DNA of 10,396 nucleotides from Bacteroidales bacterium. Lineage in GTDB: Bacteria; Bacteroidota; Bacteroidia; Bacteroidales; Muribaculaceae. Shown one piece after another: positions 1-5,418 of the stretch. The stretch covers positions 1 to 10,396 of the forward strand of contig SFNM01000070.1 in NCBI GenBank assembly GCA_004552725.1, written 5' to 3'. The notes beneath the pieces are model-generated. The model saw only the letters and a program-made list of their open reading frames with translations. It was not told the origin of the DNA and made no database searches. How positions within the stretch are numbered: position 1 is the first letter of the stretch; every line of letters starts with the position of its first letter. The position numbers and the translations under genes were made by a program.

Positions 1-1
1 C

Positions 2-127
2 CGCCGGCGTGCCACAAACGCCTCAGCTGAGGCCTTCAACTCCAAGGTGAAAATCTTTCGTTCTCAAATGAGAGGTGTCCGCGATCGTGATTTCTTCATC
101 TTCCGGCTCGTCAAGCTATACGCCTGA
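2..127 (+). CDS. IS transposase, C-terminal fragment (5' end outside window)
   Basis: An open frame enters at the window edge, encodes 41 residues and stops at TGA 125-127. Its tail contains NASAEAFNSKVKIFRSQ, then RGVRDRDFF and FRLVKLYA. This matches, from memory, the conserved C-terminus of DDE transposases common in Bacteroidales (ISAon1/ISL3-like, typically NASAESFNAKIKAFR..RGVRD..FFLFRL.KIYA). Only this tail is present; the catalytic residues would lie upstream of the window. Downstream sequence to about 184 probably includes the right end of the element. The DDE transposase identity is fairly sure and the exact IS family is not. Confidence 0.7.
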   Translation, partial: RRRATNASAEAFNSKVKIFRSQMRGVRDRDFFIFRLVKLYA

Positions 128-150
128 ATTTTTAACACTCTATCCTCTCG

Positions 151-199
151 ATTTTAACAAATGCACCGTGATTTAGGCTTGACCCAGTAATTTTAACAA
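151..199. repeat. Probable right end of the IS with a flanking 10-base direct repeat
   Basis: ATTTTAACAA occurs at 151-160 and again at 190-199. Between the copies lies CACCGTGATTTAGGCTTGAC (164-183), followed by CC. Read on the other strand this begins GGGTCAAGCC, which is plausible for a terminal inverted repeat. The left end of the element is outside the window, so neither the inverted repeat nor the target duplication can be confirmed. Confidence 0.3.
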
Positions 200-459
200 T
201 TGACTAAGCCAGTATGTGGAACAGGTTGATAGAGGGAACCGCGCTCGGCTCAGTCATAATATATATATATCGCATTACCACCCACTTCGCTAACGTGGGG
301 TTGGAGGGTATGTGAAGAAAGTGTGTCAAAAATCAGTCGTGTGATACACAGCGTGCAAAGGGTTTACAGGAGGACAGAAGATGTAACAGGAAAACATGAT
401 TTATATTATTGAAATTCAATTAATTTTTTATATTGATCCTAAACCGCTCTTTACAAACT
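200..459. other. Gene-free stretch between IS tail and tRNA terminator
   Basis: I see no convincing gene here. The stretch holds an alternating AT run at about 258-270 and a weak 5-bp stem (CCCAC 281-285 with GTGGG 295-299, loop of 9). The region after about 395 is AT-rich. A 33-codon open frame at 214-315 has no recognisable product. An AGGAGG near 370 is followed by ATGTAA, which makes no protein. The stretch is probably decayed intergenic sequence left beside the insertion element. Confidence 0.5.
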
Positions 460-460
460 A

Positions 461-492
461 AAAGAGCCACGGGCTTGCGCTCGCGGCTCTTT
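461..492 (-). terminator. Terminator after the tRNA-Gly/tRNA-Leu unit
   Basis: The stem is AAAGAGCC-A-CG (461-471) with CG-C-GGCTCTTT (482-492), and A469 opposes C484 as a mismatch. On the minus strand the hairpin lies just after the tRNA-Leu 3' end and runs into CTTTTAGTTT. The sister copy at 10285-10324 has a perfect 15-bp stem, so this copy looks slightly decayed. Confidence 0.7.
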
Positions 493-568
493 CGTGTCCG
501 AGATGAGATTCGAACTCACACAGCATTTCTGCCACTACCCCCTCAAAGTAGCGTGTCTACCAATTCCA
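470..568. repeat. 99-base exact direct repeat, copy 1 (tRNA-Leu 3' part plus terminator)
   Basis: Bases 470-568 are identical to 10298-10396, at an offset of 9828. The repeat spans most of the terminator hairpin and the tRNA-Leu body. To the left the copies first differ at 469 (A) versus 10297 (G). To the right copy 1 continues with G569, where copy 2 runs out at the window end. Confidence 0.95.
495..568 (-). pseudogene. tRNA-Leu(GAG) body lacking its 5' acceptor half
   Basis: Read on the minus strand, the D arm, anticodon arm, long variable arm, T arm and 3' acceptor strand are all present. The anticodon stem CTACT/GGTAG encloses the loop TTGAGGG with anticodon GAG, which reads CUC/CUU leucine codons. 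The T arm is GTGAG-TTCGAAT-CTCAT, followed by CTCGGAC and discriminator A (base 495); no CCA is encoded. A working molecule needs GTCCGAG at its 5' end. Instead, bases upstream of 568 read CTTAACTC-like sequence that runs straight into the tRNA-Gly 3' end. Counting back to tRNA position 1 would reach about 578, overlapping tRNA-Gly by four bases, and the bases there do not pair with CTCGGAC. The gene is therefore either broken or a chimeric assembly join. An apparently normal copy begins at the window's right end. Confidence 0.75.
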
Positions 569-574
569 GAATTG

Positions 575-647
<73 letters not shown>

Positions 648-678
648 GTTGGGCAACGTCGTTTTGTCGTTTGCGTTG

Positions 679-708
679 CAAAGTTAGGCATTTTTTTTGA
701 ATTGACAA
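679..708 (-). promoter_or_regulatory. Promoter of the tRNA-Gly/tRNA-Leu unit
   Basis: On the minus strand a -33 TTG (706-708) is followed after 19 bases by the -7 box TAACTTTG (679-686). This matches the Bacteroidetes primary-sigma consensus TTG/TAnnTTTG. Transcription should begin around 672, about 25 bases before tRNA-Gly. Confidence 0.8.
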
Positions 709-712
709 GCGA

Positions 713-748
713 TTTTCGGCAAAATTTTTCAAAAAATTTCACCGAAAA
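713..748 (-). terminator. AT-rich hairpin downstream of the FHA gene
   Basis: TTTTCGG (713-719) pairs with CCGAAAA (742-748). Inside it, after a two-base mismatch, AAATTTTT (722-729) pairs with AAAAATTT (732-739). That gives a 15-bp stem with a nearly closed tip. It sits 26 bases past the stop of the FHA gene (775) and just upstream of the tRNA -33 box. It probably ends the caspase/FHA operon and insulates the tRNA promoter. The lack of GC makes it weaker than the other terminators in the window. Confidence 0.5.
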
Positions 749-774
749 CGTGCAAATACCTAATTTTCAGTCTA

Positions 775-1506
775 TTATTCTACTACAAATATTAGTTGAT
801 GCTGATTAAACTGCAAACGGTCGCCATTGGAGAGTTGGTATTCATTGCCAAATGAGAGCGGGCTTCCGTTGAGCAATGTATCGTTGACATCTTTTTTGAA
901 TAGGCGCAACGAATACGAGTAGCCGGCCGCAGTGAATTCGGCAGTGATGACCAAGTGCTCGCGCGACATTTGCTTGTCGGCTGTGTCGATTTGCACCGAA
1001 GCGCTCGACGATTGCGCTTTGCGCCCCACCACGTTTTCGCCCTCTTTGAGCGGATATGTAGCATCGGAGCCTTGGTCGAGCAGATGCGCTATTTTGCCGC
1101 TTTTATTTTCCGGGCCGAAGATAGTGCCGTTGTCGATGGGTGTTTGCGCCGGCTGATTAGCGGAAAATATGGTGGCATTGTTAGGTGCCGGAGTAGGCTT
1201 GGGCACTGCGTTCACTCTTTGAAACTCTACAAACCGGCGTTTTTGATGACACACCGGACAAGTGAGCGATTTCTCGCTAATGTTGGGAGCATTTTTCAGT
1301 TGAAGCACGGCTCCGCATGAGCACCTCACTCGAATGATTTGATCAGACGAAGCGGCTATCGGCTGTGGCGGCAAGATAGTGAATTGCGAGTAGTGGTGAG
1401 CCTGTTGGCATTTAGGACATTTGTATGTTCTATATTCCATATCGTCGGTCTTGGGCAGAAGCAACACGGCTCCGCAAGTACATTTGGCGCGTATTTTGTT
1501 TTCCAT
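775..1506 (-). CDS. Double zinc-ribbon / FHA-domain protein
   Basis: The 243-residue protein has two tandem zinc-ribbon-like repeats: C9-x-C11 with C30PKC33, and C62-x-C64 with C83PVC86. Both start IR.(K/R)C.CGAV and look like an internal duplication. A Pro/Asn-rich linker (about 100-135) contains ATIF and GTIF. A forkhead-associated domain fills about 150-243, with GR at 161-162, SREH at 181-184 and LNG at 212-214. FHA domains bind phosphothreonine peptides, and S181/R182 are the expected phosphate contacts. No signal peptide or membrane segment is visible, so it should be cytoplasmic. It starts 6 bases after the caspase stop, making it the last gene of that operon. The bound partner and the nature of the ribbon ligand (DNA, protein or just zinc structure) are unknown. 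Confidence 0.88.
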   Translation of the reverse strand: MENKIRAKCTCGAVLLLPKTDDMEYRTYKCPKCQQAHHYSQFTILPPQPIAASSDQIIRVRCSCGAVLQLKNAPNISEKSLTCPVCHQKRRFVEFQRVNAVPKPTPAPNNATIFSANQPAQTPIDNGTIFGPENKSGKIAHLLDQGSDATYPLKEGENVVGRKAQSSSASVQIDTADKQMSREHLVITAEFTAAGYSYSLRLFKKDVNDTLLNGSPLSFGNEYQLSNGDRLQFNQHQLIFVVE

Positions 1507-1512
1507 ACCGAA

Positions 1513-2253
1513 TTACTTGAGTTTAATTACGGGCATATCATTGCTGAAGCGGCCCCACATCACCGGATGCTGACGGTCGCCGGAAAAGTCGGCGACTCCG
1601 CCATTCACGTATTTGAACAGTTCGCGCGCTGTGACCACTCCATCGCTGTTTTCATCGGCCGAGCCTTGCAATGCGCGGCATAGATATGTAGTGAAAAAGC
1701 CGCACGACATCGATGGGCTTTCGAGCGAGTACTCGTCATCGCGCGACGACAGGAAAATCATCACGTTGGCGCCTCGCATATCCGACGAAACCCGGTTGGT
1801 ATGAGCGGTCGTAGCCTCTTCGCGCACGCCGCCGGCATGGCAAGCATCGATAAACATCATTTTATTGCGGCACTTGCTTTGAGCCATGGCCTCGCGCACT
1901 TGTTTATACGAAATGCGGCTGTCGTAGGCCAGGAAGCCGCCGTTATAGCCATGGCCGGAGAAGAAGAATACCACGATGTCGTCTTCATTGGCCTTGGCGA
2001 AGACTTGCTTGATAGCGCGAGTGATGCGGTCGGCAGTCGCCTCGGAGTTGGTGAGCAACACATGTGTGAGCGATTGCTTGGCTTTGTACACCTCCACCAC
2101 CGACGCAGCATCGTTGGCCGGCAAGGTGAGGTCCATGTCGCTGCCCGGATAATCGGCCACGCCTACTGCCACCAAGTAGGTGCGAGCCGCAGCCGCGCCA
2201 CTCAGCGACAGTACGAATAGGAGCAATAATATGCGGAAGAAATTAGATTTCAT
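1513..2253 (-). CDS. Secreted caspase-like (peptidase C14) protein with EF-hand-type loop
   Basis: I chose ATG at 2253, which gives 246 residues with a signal peptide (basic MKSNFFR, hydrophobic 8-18, AAA-A cleavage near 22-23). An upstream in-frame ATG at 2295 would spoil the signal and lie deep in the previous gene. The caspase/metacaspase fold is shown by FFFSGHGY with catalytic H101 and FIDACHAGG with catalytic C138. The acidic D136 before the cysteine suits a basic P1 residue, as in metacaspases (inference). Residues 200-211 (DENSDGVVTARE) fit the 12-residue EF-hand loop, with acids or Asn at 1, 3 and 5, Gly at 6 and Glu at 12. This suggests calcium binding. The protein is exported to the periplasm with no lipobox. 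Its start overlaps the end of the preceding EF-hand gene by 11 bases, implying translational coupling. The substrate is unknown; the EF-hand partner is the obvious candidate. Confidence 0.9.
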   Translation of the reverse strand: MKSNFFRILLLLFVLSLSGAAAARTYLVAVGVADYPGSDMDLTLPANDAASVVEVYKAKQSLTHVLLTNSEATADRITRAIKQVFAKANEDDIVVFFFSGHGYNGGFLAYDSRISYKQVREAMAQSKCRNKMMFIDACHAGGVREEATTAHTNRVSSDMRGANVMIFLSSRDDEYSLESPSMSCGFFTTYLCRALQGSADENSDGVVTARELFKYVNGGVADFSGDRQHPVMWGRFSNDMPVIKLK

Positions 2254-3229
2254 CGAAGTATTGTGCAGGGTTATCTGAAGGATTGTCAATATCATCTACT
2301 GTAGCGATGTCGCTGATACCGAGGTCGGGAGTGGCATCGCTAAAGCCGCCAAGGTCGGCCACGGTGAGTCCTTGGTCGTCGATGGCGCTAATCTCGTTGG
2401 ATGCAATCATTCCATCGCCGTTGAAATCGGCTTGGATATAGTCGAACTGCATATCGCCGTCTATGTCGACCAAGATTGCTTCTTGACCATCGACGGTAAT
2501 TGATGCTACGTTGGTGTCGAGTTCGTCGTTGTGCATCACACCGATTACCTCCACTTCCGAGTCTTCCGACATTGCAAAGGGCGAATGTGACGAAGCGGCG
2601 GGGGTGTCGGGTTCGGTCTCAACTACATGAATGTCGTCGTCAACGGCCACCTCCTGTTGAGGTTGAGGCTGAGGCTGTTGCGGTGCTTGAGCGTGTGGAG
2701 CTGGTTGTGTTTGAGCAGGTTGAGAAGCATAATGGCCTTGCGGCGCAGATTGGCCCGCTTGTTGGGCTTGGATGCGAGCCCATTCATCTTCGGTGTAGGT
2801 GCCGTAAACTTGGCCATGCCATTCGAATGTACCGCCGGGGCCTTGTGCTTGGCGAGCGGCGCTGAATGCTTCGGCAAAGGTCATATCATCGGAAGCAACG
2901 GGTGCCACATTCACATCTACTTCCACTTCGGGGGCTTCATCCGCAATCACTTCGGCTTCAACCGGAGTTTCCGAGTCAACGTCGACTTGCGCAATGGCGT
3001 CGGGTGCGTCGTCGTCGGCATAGTGAGAGATTACGGCTGCCGCACCAACGCCGGCGGCTGCACCGGCCACGCCCAAACCTACTCGCTTGGCGATGGTAGC
3101 CTTGTCGGTCGAAGGCTTGGCCTGCGTTTGCGCTTTGGTCGGAGCATTTGTAGGAGTAGCGGATGCTGATTGCGGTTGCACGGTGGCATTGCCATCAAAT
3201 TGAGTGGCTTCGTTATCGATAGTATTCAT
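2243..3229 (-). CDS. Acidic EF-hand protein with Gly/Ala-rich hydrophobic segment (caspase operon, first gene)
   Basis: This 328-residue protein of unknown function opens with a polar, Thr/Gln-rich stretch holding EATQFDGNAT. Basic residues (KR, 48-49) precede a Gly/Ala-rich hydrophobic segment at about 50-68 (GLGVAGAAAGVGAAAV), a possible membrane span or glycine zipper. Next comes a very acidic region, then a TFAEAFSAAR..GGTFEWHG.VYGTY block (117-145) that recalls a module I believe recurs in Bacteroides proteins. A Gln/Pro-rich linker runs over about 150-192. The C-terminus has a DxDGD cluster (255-259) and an EF-hand loop DFNGDGMIASNE (268-279). The 225-290 region is clearly related to the end of the protein encoded at 3357-4070. 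A promoter lies at 3259-3289, and the stop overlaps the caspase start. It is probably membrane-tethered with the acidic part outside, but topology is inferred. Confidence 0.8.
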   Translation of the reverse strand: MNTIDNEATQFDGNATVQPQSASATPTNAPTKAQTQAKPSTDKATIAKRVGLGVAGAAAGVGAAAVISHYADDDAPDAIAQVDVDSETPVEAEVIADEAPEVEVDVNVAPVASDDMTFAEAFSAARQAQGPGGTFEWHGQVYGTYTEDEWARIQAQQAGQSAPQGHYASQPAQTQPAPHAQAPQQPQPQPQQEVAVDDDIHVVETEPDTPAASSHSPFAMSEDSEVEVIGVMHNDELDTNVASITVDGQEAILVDIDGDMQFDYIQADFNGDGMIASNEISAIDDQGLTVADLGGFSDATPDLGISDIATVDDIDNPSDNPAQYFDEI

Positions 3230-3258
3230 GGGAATTTCTTATTTATGGGTTTATGATG

Positions 3259-3289
3259 CAAATTTAGCAACTATATAATATAATGTCAA
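3259..3289 (-). promoter_or_regulatory. Promoter of the EF-hand/caspase/FHA operon
   Basis: On the minus strand a -33 TTG (3287-3289, in CTTG) is followed after 20 bases by the -7 box TAAATTTG (3259-3266). The spacer is almost pure A/T (ACTATATAATATAAT on the plus strand). The start codon is 30 bases further on, at 3229. Confidence 0.65.
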
Positions 3290-3356
3290 GTTGTAACGCT
3301 GATTTTACATCAAGTGGTTTGATTTCTGTATAAAATATGATGAATGGGCTAAGGAG

Positions 3357-4070
3357 TTAACTCATATACGAGTCTACGTCGGCATCGTTCACATAGTCGG
3401 GCATATCGCCGGCGGCATATTCAGCGCTGAAGTCGGCAGCATCCATCATCGGGTGCATATCCACTTGGTGGTCCCGGATGTCTATCACCTCGTTTTCGGT
3501 GATGTTGCCATCGCCGTCCATATCGCAGATAGCCACATCGGCGCAGCTATCGAGGTCAGTATCAACAAAGAGGATTGGAGCGCCTTCATCGGCCATTGCC
3601 GTGGCCACGTCCATTTGCGAGCCATCGTCGTTGGTCACGCGCTCGTAGCCCACAATCTCCAAGTCGGCACCATTCACATTTACAGTTCGGCCGGAGTCGG
3701 CATCTACTGTTTGGTCGTTGGCAGCAACGTAATCGGATTGATCATCATTTTGACTATCAACAACTTCGACTACTTGGTCAACCTCGGCTTCGACTACTTC
3801 GACGCTTTCCTCCGGCACGGCGACCGGTTCCGGAGAGGGAGCAGAATAGTGCGGACGTTCCACCACTACCGGTTCTACCTCCACTTCCACCTCAACAGCC
3901 GGTTCGGCTTCGGGAGCGGATTGGATTTCGGCGGTAGTGACATCAATGGGCGAAAACTGTTCGCCGGCCATTGCTTGTGAATCTAAAGCAGTGTATGCAG
4001 CGGCTCCCACAGCGGCTCCGGCAGCAAATACTGCGCTATCTTTTACTTTTGATTTATTATCGTTTGCCAT
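3357..4070 (-). CDS. Acidic EF-hand protein, paralog of the caspase-operon EF-hand protein
   Basis: I start at ATG 4070 (MANDNKSK), giving 237 residues. The longer frame to 4169 would begin upstream of the promoter at 4097-4128. A lysine-rich N-terminus precedes a Gly/Ala-rich hydrophobic segment at about 13-28 (AVFAAGAAVGAAAYTA). Then comes a long Glu/Val/Pro stretch with repeated VEVE and EVVE units (about 50-105). The C-terminal part has a DxDxD cluster at 170-174 and an EF-hand loop DMDGDGNITENE at 183-194 with all canonical ligand positions. The architecture and the APILFVD..D..D.DGDG.I..NE pattern match the protein encoded at 2243-3229. The gene has its own promoter and no clear terminator after it, so transcripts may run into the caspase operon. 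The function is unknown; a calcium-binding envelope protein is my inference. Confidence 0.8.
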   Translation of the reverse strand: MANDNKSKVKDSAVFAAGAAVGAAAYTALDSQAMAGEQFSPIDVTTAEIQSAPEAEPAVEVEVEVEPVVVERPHYSAPSPEPVAVPEESVEVVEAEVDQVVEVVDSQNDDQSDYVAANDQTVDADSGRTVNVNGADLEIVGYERVTNDDGSQMDVATAMADEGAPILFVDTDLDSCADVAICDMDGDGNITENEVIDIRDHQVDMHPMMDAADFSAEYAAGDMPDYVNDADVDSYMS

Positions 4071-4096
4071 AATCGTAATGTTTTTGTTTTCTGCTG

Positions 4097-4128
4097 CAAA
4101 GTTACACACACATCTTTCTATCTCCAAA
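4097..4128 (-). promoter_or_regulatory. Promoter of the stand-alone EF-hand gene
   Basis: On the minus strand a -33 TTTG (4125-4128) is followed after exactly 20 bases by the -7 box TAACTTTG (4097-4104). Both boxes are full matches to the Bacteroidetes consensus, so this is one of the strongest promoters in the window. It also fixes the start codon at 4070. Confidence 0.85.
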
Positions 4129-4189
4129 TAAAATTTGATTTCTTGTACAAAATATCGGCTTTTATCCACAAATTTATTTTTTCAAAAAC

Positions 4190-4230
4190 AAAAAAGCGCC
4201 CTGAGTATGCAAATCCACACTCAGGGCGCC
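4190..4230 (-). terminator. Rho-independent terminator of the thrC operon
   Basis: GCGCCCTGAGT (4196-4206) pairs perfectly with ACTCAGGGCGC (4219-4229), an 11-bp GC-rich stem with a 12-base loop. On the minus strand it is followed by TTTTTTGTTTTTG. It lies about 20 bases after the omega-amidase stop. Confidence 0.93.
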
Positions 4231-4248
4231 TTGATGAGTCGATATACT

Positions 4249-5049
4249 TTAATCGATTGTGAATGAGTCGGCATCGGCCGCTGCCGGGAACGCTCTGCGA
4301 TATTGCTCCACGGCATCGTGGCTCAGGGTGGCGATGAGAATTTCCACACCCGGCATCGGCGCCAGGGCCGCAACTTCTGCCGGTTGACCCAAATGGTTAA
4401 AGATGTAGGATTGATGGTCGTAGACATCGCGTCCGCACTGGCCGCAACGGTTCGCGCCAACCACACATGCCTGATTCTCGATGGCGCGCGCAATCAGCAG
4501 TTGACGCCACGCATATTGGCGCGACTCCGGCCAGTTGGCCGGCACCAATAGCAAGTCGTATTCGTTGTCAACATTGCGACTCCACACCGGGAAGCGCAGG
4601 TCGTAACAAACAATCATTGAGATGTTCCAACCACGATAACGCACCGTGCGGAAGCGCTCGGTGCCGGCATGAAACACGTTATGCTCACCCCCTCGCGAGA
4701 ACAAGTGGCGCTTGTCGTAATATGTCTCTTCGCCGGAGGGTTCGATAAAAAAGGCGCGGTTGAAATGCTGATGGGCCACGCGCGCTGCAAACGACCCGGC
4801 AATAGCCATATTGCGCTGACGCGCTATCCGCGCCACCGCATCAATCGTAGGTCCGGTGATAGACTCGGCCACCGATGCGGGGAAGTCCTCATCGAGCGAG
4901 AACCCGGTGGTGAACAGTTCGGGCAACACCACCACATCTACATCTGACGGCAAAGCATTGATGGCTTGCTCGGCCAAAGCCAGGTTGGCAGTTCGGTCGC
5001 TCGGTGCAATATCCAGCGCCACAGCCGCCACTTTCAACGGTGCAGCCAT
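4249..5049 (-). CDS. yafV: Omega-amidase (YafV/Nit2-type, nitrilase superfamily)
   Basis: This 266-residue cytoplasmic carbon-nitrogen hydrolase carries the Glu-Lys-Cys triad: E44 in VLPELFTTGF, K113 in YDKRHLF and C148 in VCYDLRFPVWSRN. DKRHLF, the GEH..F.AG stretch, ANWP and ARAIENQA are characteristic of YafV/Nit2 omega-amidases and closely follow E. coli YafV as I recall it. The enzyme hydrolyses omega-amides such as alpha-ketoglutaramate or alpha-ketosuccinamate to the keto acid and ammonia, a repair/salvage step after glutamine or asparagine transamination. Length is normal for the family. Its ATG overlaps the stop of the preceding small gene in TAATG, so it is translationally coupled and is the last gene of the thrC operon. 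Confidence 0.92.
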   Translation of the reverse strand: MAAPLKVAAVALDIAPSDRTANLALAEQAINALPSDVDVVVLPELFTTGFSLDEDFPASVAESITGPTIDAVARIARQRNMAIAGSFAARVAHQHFNRAFFIEPSGEETYYDKRHLFSRGGEHNVFHAGTERFRTVRYRGWNISMIVCYDLRFPVWSRNVDNEYDLLLVPANWPESRQYAWRQLLIARAIENQACVVGANRCGQCGRDVYDHQSYIFNHLGQPAEVAALAPMPGVEILIATLSHDAVEQYRRAFPAAADADSFTID

Positions 5050-5405
5050 TATGCCAGCGATGCGAGGAGTTTACGTTGGTCGGCAGGCACCTCGCTATTG
5101 ATTTTTTTCAGAATTGCATTGGCTTTTTCGTACAGTTCTTCGCGCAGGTGTGCAAATGCGGCACGATAGTAGAGGCGACGAGCCTTGTTGTACTCGCTGC
5201 GATTGTCGAAATCGCGCGGCACTTTGTCGAACGACACGCTCACGTGCATCACTGTTTCAGCCTGAAGCACGGCGATGTTGTACATAATTTCAGTCACAAC
5301 GTCATCGCTGAGGCCTTTAACGATGAATTGAGTGAACTGGAGTTCGTCGGCAATGCTGCCGCACAGATATTGTACGCGTTTTTTGAATTGACGTTTATTT
5401 GCCAT
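5049..5405 (-). CDS. Small helical protein of unknown function between thrC and yafV
   Basis: I do not recognise a named family for this 118-residue protein. It has a basic N-terminus (MANKRQFKKR) and several amphipathic helices with no signal peptide or membrane segment. KARRLYYRAAFAHLREELYEKA near residues 74-95 is charged and likely helical. The gene is real by context: it begins 13 bases after the thrC stop, overlaps the omega-amidase start by one base (TAATG), and is read from the thrC promoter. It resembles short conserved hypothetical proteins seen in Bacteroidales, but that is a recollection and gives no function. Confidence 0.8.
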   Translation of the reverse strand: MANKRQFKKRVQYLCGSIADELQFTQFIVKGLSDDVVTEIMYNIAVLQAETVMHVSVSFDKVPRDFDNRSEYNKARRLYYRAAFAHLREELYEKANAILKKINSEVPADQRKLLASLA

Positions 5406-5418
5406 TGTGGTTTGATTA

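Noticed and set aside
214..315. 33-codon open frame in the left intergenic region
   Set aside because: It has no recognisable product, a TATA-type simple repeat encodes its middle, and no promoter is visible.
366..385. AGGAGG followed by ATG in the left intergenic region
   Set aside because: The ATG is followed at once by TAA, and Bacteroidales rarely depend on strong Shine-Dalgarno sites.
775..2253. An anti-phage caspase defence system
   Set aside because: Known defence caspases act in the cytoplasm with sensor or pore partners. This peptidase has an export signal, and no nuclease, STAND NTPase, gasdermin or cyclase gene is present.
2627..3169. Plus-strand open frame opposite the EF-hand gene
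   Set aside because: It is the complement of a biased acidic, repeat-rich coding sequence. The minus-strand frame has the promoter, the overlap with the caspase gene and the EF-hand loop.
4071..4169. N-terminal extension of the EF-hand protein to ATG 4169
   Set aside because: It would start upstream of the full-consensus promoter at 4097-4128, so it cannot be on that transcript. The added residues are encoded by the promoter itself.
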